From: Thermomicrobiales bacterium
Lineage (GTDB): Bacteria; Chloroflexota; Chloroflexia; Thermomicrobiales; CFX8
Reading direction: 5' to 3'
DNA: 64,000 bases
Assembly: GCA_037045155.1 (NCBI GenBank)
Contig: JBAOIG010000005.1
Location: 620,001-684,000 of the forward strand
The position numbers were made by a program, and so were the translations under genes. The stretch's first letter is position 1. The number at the start of each line of letters is the position of its first letter. The notes below the pieces were generated by a model that was not told where the DNA came from, ran no database searches, and was given only the letters and a program-made list of their open reading frames with translations. Positions 62,163-64,000 of this stretch are shown one piece after another.

Positions 62163-63446
62163 TCAGGCGAAGAGGTTGAAAAGGCCGACCAGGTGCGGCA
62201 TATAGAGCAGCCCGACGACCGGCAACGCGATGGCCAGATTGCCGACGGCAACAGTCCGCAATCGCTGGCTCGGTCGCCAGTGGCTGACCGCCCAGGCAAG
62301 CCCGGCCGCGCCGGCAACGGCGACCACCAACGAAATGAGATCGTCCGGGCCGAGCGCCCCGCGCGAGCCGAGCACCGGCAGCAGTGTGCCGTCGCTGGCG
62401 CCAGCGATCAGCGCGCCAAGTCCCACCGCAGCGGCTGCGACCTGTGGCAGATGGCTCGCCGCGGTCTGCACGACTTCCTGGCGGCCGGCCTGAGCGGCCA
62501 GGCCAAGGAACAGTGGCAGCCAGACATCGCCAACGCGGAAGAGCAACGCTGCGCCGACCGCGGCCGGCACCGGCACCCCCATCTGCTGCAGCGCAAGCGC
62601 CATCGACACCTCAACCAGCCCGATACCCTGGAAGACGGGAGCGACGAGGCTGAACATCGTCCCGGCCGTGAACCCGACGAGCACCACGACTGGCGAGACA
62701 TCCTGGTGCATCGCCCGCAGGGCGACGAACAGCGTAACGGCGCTTACCAGGTTCTGGGCCAACCCCACCACAAACGGCAACGCCAGATCCTGCCCACGGA
62801 TGCCATAGTCGCGGGCATGATCGACAAACGCAACGACACGCTTCGGCAGATGGCGCTGGAGCGGACCGCTTGCGTGAGCATGTCGACGCTGACGCAACAG
62901 GAGCGAAATCAATGCCGTCATGACAGCAAGCATGCTGACGAGGATCGCCGCGCCGATCAGCGCGATACCGGACGGTCGGTGGAACAAGAACGTCGGGATC
63001 AGCAGCAGGACGAACGACGCGTAGCCGGTTGCGCTGCGCAGCGTCGTCGTCAGCAGCGCATCGTCAGTCGAGACGCCACGCTGGGCCAGGTTACGAATGA
63101 GCACGTAGACCGACGCCGGACCACTGGCCGGCGTCAGCGTGCCGACGACATGGCGCTGCAGGTGAAGGTCGACGACCTGGTGCAGGCGGACGTGATGACC
63201 CAGCCGGCGCAGGATGACCTTATAGGTCAGGCCAGAGAGGACAAGCGCGACAAGCTGCGCGACAACGATGCCGGCCAGCCAGAATCGATCGGCGTCCGCT
63301 AGCGCCGCGCCAATCTGTTGAATTTCAGCTTGCTGGCGGGAAACGAAACCGACCGCGAGGAGGGTAAGGAGCGCCAACCAGATGAAGATGCCGTATCGGG
63401 AGAGGACCATCCGGCCCTGTCGAACGAAAGCGCGAACGATTGGCAT
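62163..63446 (-). CDS. Lysylphosphatidylglycerol synthase-type membrane (flippase-like) protein
   Basis: 427 residues with eight to ten helices, related to the UPF0104/MprF transmembrane domain (LQRHVVGTLTPASGPASVYVLI; VLVGFTAGTMFSLVAPVFQGIGLVEVSMALAL). The catalytic aminoacyl-transferase part of MprF is missing. Proteins of this kind are thought to move lipids or lipid-linked sugars between leaflets. It lies on the same strand as the PAP2-GDPD gene, 170 bp upstream, which fits a shared lipid role. Confidence 0.87.
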   Translation of the reverse strand: MPIVRAFVRQGRMVLSRYGIFIWLALLTLLAVGFVSRQQAEIQQIGAALADADRFWLAGIVVAQLVALVLSGLTYKVILRRLGHHVRLHQVVDLHLQRHVVGTLTPASGPASVYVLIRNLAQRGVSTDDALLTTTLRSATGYASFVLLLIPTFLFHRPSGIALIGAAILVSMLAVMTALISLLLRQRRHAHASGPLQRHLPKRVVAFVDHARDYGIRGQDLALPFVVGLAQNLVSAVTLFVALRAMHQDVSPVVVLVGFTAGTMFSLVAPVFQGIGLVEVSMALALQQMGVPVPAAVGAALLFRVGDVWLPLFLGLAAQAGRQEVVQTAASHLPQVAAAAVGLGALIAGASDGTLLPVLGSRGALGPDDLISLVVAVAGAAGLAWAVSHWRPSQRLRTVAVGNLAIALPVVGLLYMPHLVGLFNLFA

Positions 63447-63466
63447 GGACTATTGTTGTTCTCTTT

Positions 63467-63483
63467 CCCCATCCGCGATGGGG
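63467..63483. promoter_or_regulatory. Short hairpin upstream of the flippase-like gene
   Basis: CCCCAT-CCGCG-ATGGGG, 20 bp before the ATG of the gene starting at 63446 on the minus strand. It may affect translation start or be chance. Confidence 0.3.
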
Positions 63484-63646
63484 CGACCCATCTCTGTCGG
63501 GGCTACTGCAATCGCGTGACGACCATCACGTGCGTGCTGAACTCTACCACGCTACCTGTCCCGTCGAACAGGCAGGAACCTGTCTACTTGGCCGCTAATT
63601 CTGACGCATAAGCCACGCCACGAAAACGGAGGAGGTAGAGAGCCGG

Positions 63647-64000
63647 TCAGCTGTCACCGGCGGCGACAGGCGAGGGTGGCGGGTTGACCCGCGCCTCCAT
63701 CGATGGCTCGGCGTAGGAGCGGTGGGACGGAACATCGACGATCTCCCGCTCGGGGTAGCGCAGGGCGGTCAGCGTGCCGCCGAACGCGCAGCCGGTGTCG
63801 ATGTTGATCGTGTTATTCCGCCATTCGGCAGCGTGCATCGGCGTGTGTCCGTAGACGACGAGCGCGTCCCCGCGATAGCTTGCAGCCCAATCGCGGCGGA
63901 TGGGGAAGCCCCAGGGCGAGCGCTCCCCGGTCGGCTCGCCGAAGCGACAGAAGGCGGAGATCTCCCGGTCGACCCGTCCGATCATCCATTCCTCGATGCC
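63647..64000 (-). CDS. Metallophosphoesterase, C-terminal part (partial)
   Basis: About 118 codons up to the window edge with no start reached. LVVYGHTPMHAAEWRNNTIN then IDTGCAFGGTLTALRYPERE is the C-terminal GHT-P and IDTGC-FGG signature of PrpE/PPP-type phosphoesterases and of the phosphatase domain of bacterial Pnkp. The chain ends soon after, so it is a free phosphatase and not a full Pnkp with a ligase domain. The substrate may be Ap4A, RNA ends or a phosphoprotein. Confidence 0.82.
   Translation of the reverse strand, partial: GIEEWMIGRVDREISAFCRFGEPTGERSPWGFPIRRDWAASYRGDALVVYGHTPMHAAEWRNNTINIDTGCAFGGTLTALRYPEREIVDVPSHRSYAEPSMEARVNPPPSPVAAGDS

Overview
The window is a 64 kb stretch of high-GC bacterial chromosome with short intergenic gaps and no rRNA, tRNA or CRISPR array that I could find. 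The gene content fits a menaquinone-using, probably aerobic heterotroph of the Chloroflexota, perhaps the Thermomicrobia/Sphaerobacter side. It includes an F420-type LLM oxidoreductase, two DinB proteins, CocE-type and prolyl-oligopeptidase hydrolases, an M81 peptidase, GH15 and DUF2339 proteins, and a Tat-type lipoprotein substrate-binding protein. This placement is inferred from gene content; the window holds no phylogenetic marker.

Layout. 1-3 kb: a leftward menA-ubiE-csoR/cstR-like-Fe-S protein cluster (menaquinone synthesis, a thiol-type sensor and a polysulfide/DMSO-reductase-like Fe-S subunit), with a perfect CsoR-family palindrome before the sensor gene. 3-9.6 kb: a methyltransferase, an anchored repeat protein, OsmC, an M14 carboxypeptidase, an LLM oxidoreductase, a block of MITE-like repeats and a DinB protein. 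9.6-16.2 kb: a two-component system, glutamate-type dehydrogenase, a FAD amine/amino-acid oxidoreductase and an OFA-like MFS transporter. 16.2-17.6 kb: argF behind a long leader with two arginine-rich upstream ORFs. 17.7-25.8 kb: an Nramp relative, a TPR protein, a ferredoxin-reductase-like flavoprotein, then DUF2231, GH15 and small membrane proteins. 26-34.8 kb: mostly peptide and hydrolase metabolism (ABC substrate-binding protein, beta-lactamase-like hydrolase, gamma-glutamyltransferase, CocE-type hydrolase).

35-37.7 kb holds an AT-richer gene for an unusual 717-aa sigma-70-family protein with what looks like a second, diverged region 4, followed by a small lipoprotein gene. 37.9-43.9 kb: a Tet(M)/EF-G-like ribosomal-protection GTPase with an overlapping leader ORF, a protein with a nucleoside-phosphorylase-like end, an M81 peptidase and small membrane proteins. 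44-45.5 kb: a lower-GC patch with a secreted protein and two MITE-like elements. 45.7-52.4 kb: purEK, a prolyl oligopeptidase and a DUF2339 membrane protein.

52.4-53.7 kb is a decayed defence/toxin-antitoxin patch. It holds a displaced piece of a prolyl-oligopeptidase gene, a truncated nucleotidyltransferase gene, an intact hicB, a hicA broken by two amber codons and a frame break, and the first codons of a restriction endonuclease. 53.8-64 kb: acyl-CoA dehydrogenase, a DUF59 Fe-S assembly factor, and a TroABCD-like Mn/Zn/Fe uptake operon whose last permease carries a DtxR-like winged helix, with a DtxR-type palindrome upstream. The window ends with a PAP2-GDPD fusion, a flippase-like membrane protein and a metallophosphoesterase cut by the edge.

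The most interesting signals are the argF leader, the tandem-region-4 sigma factor, the CstR-like sensor next to a PsrB/PsrC-like gene, the 11-bp-phased direct repeats before gdhA, the winged-helix/permease fusion, and the hicA gene with two Gln-to-amber changes.
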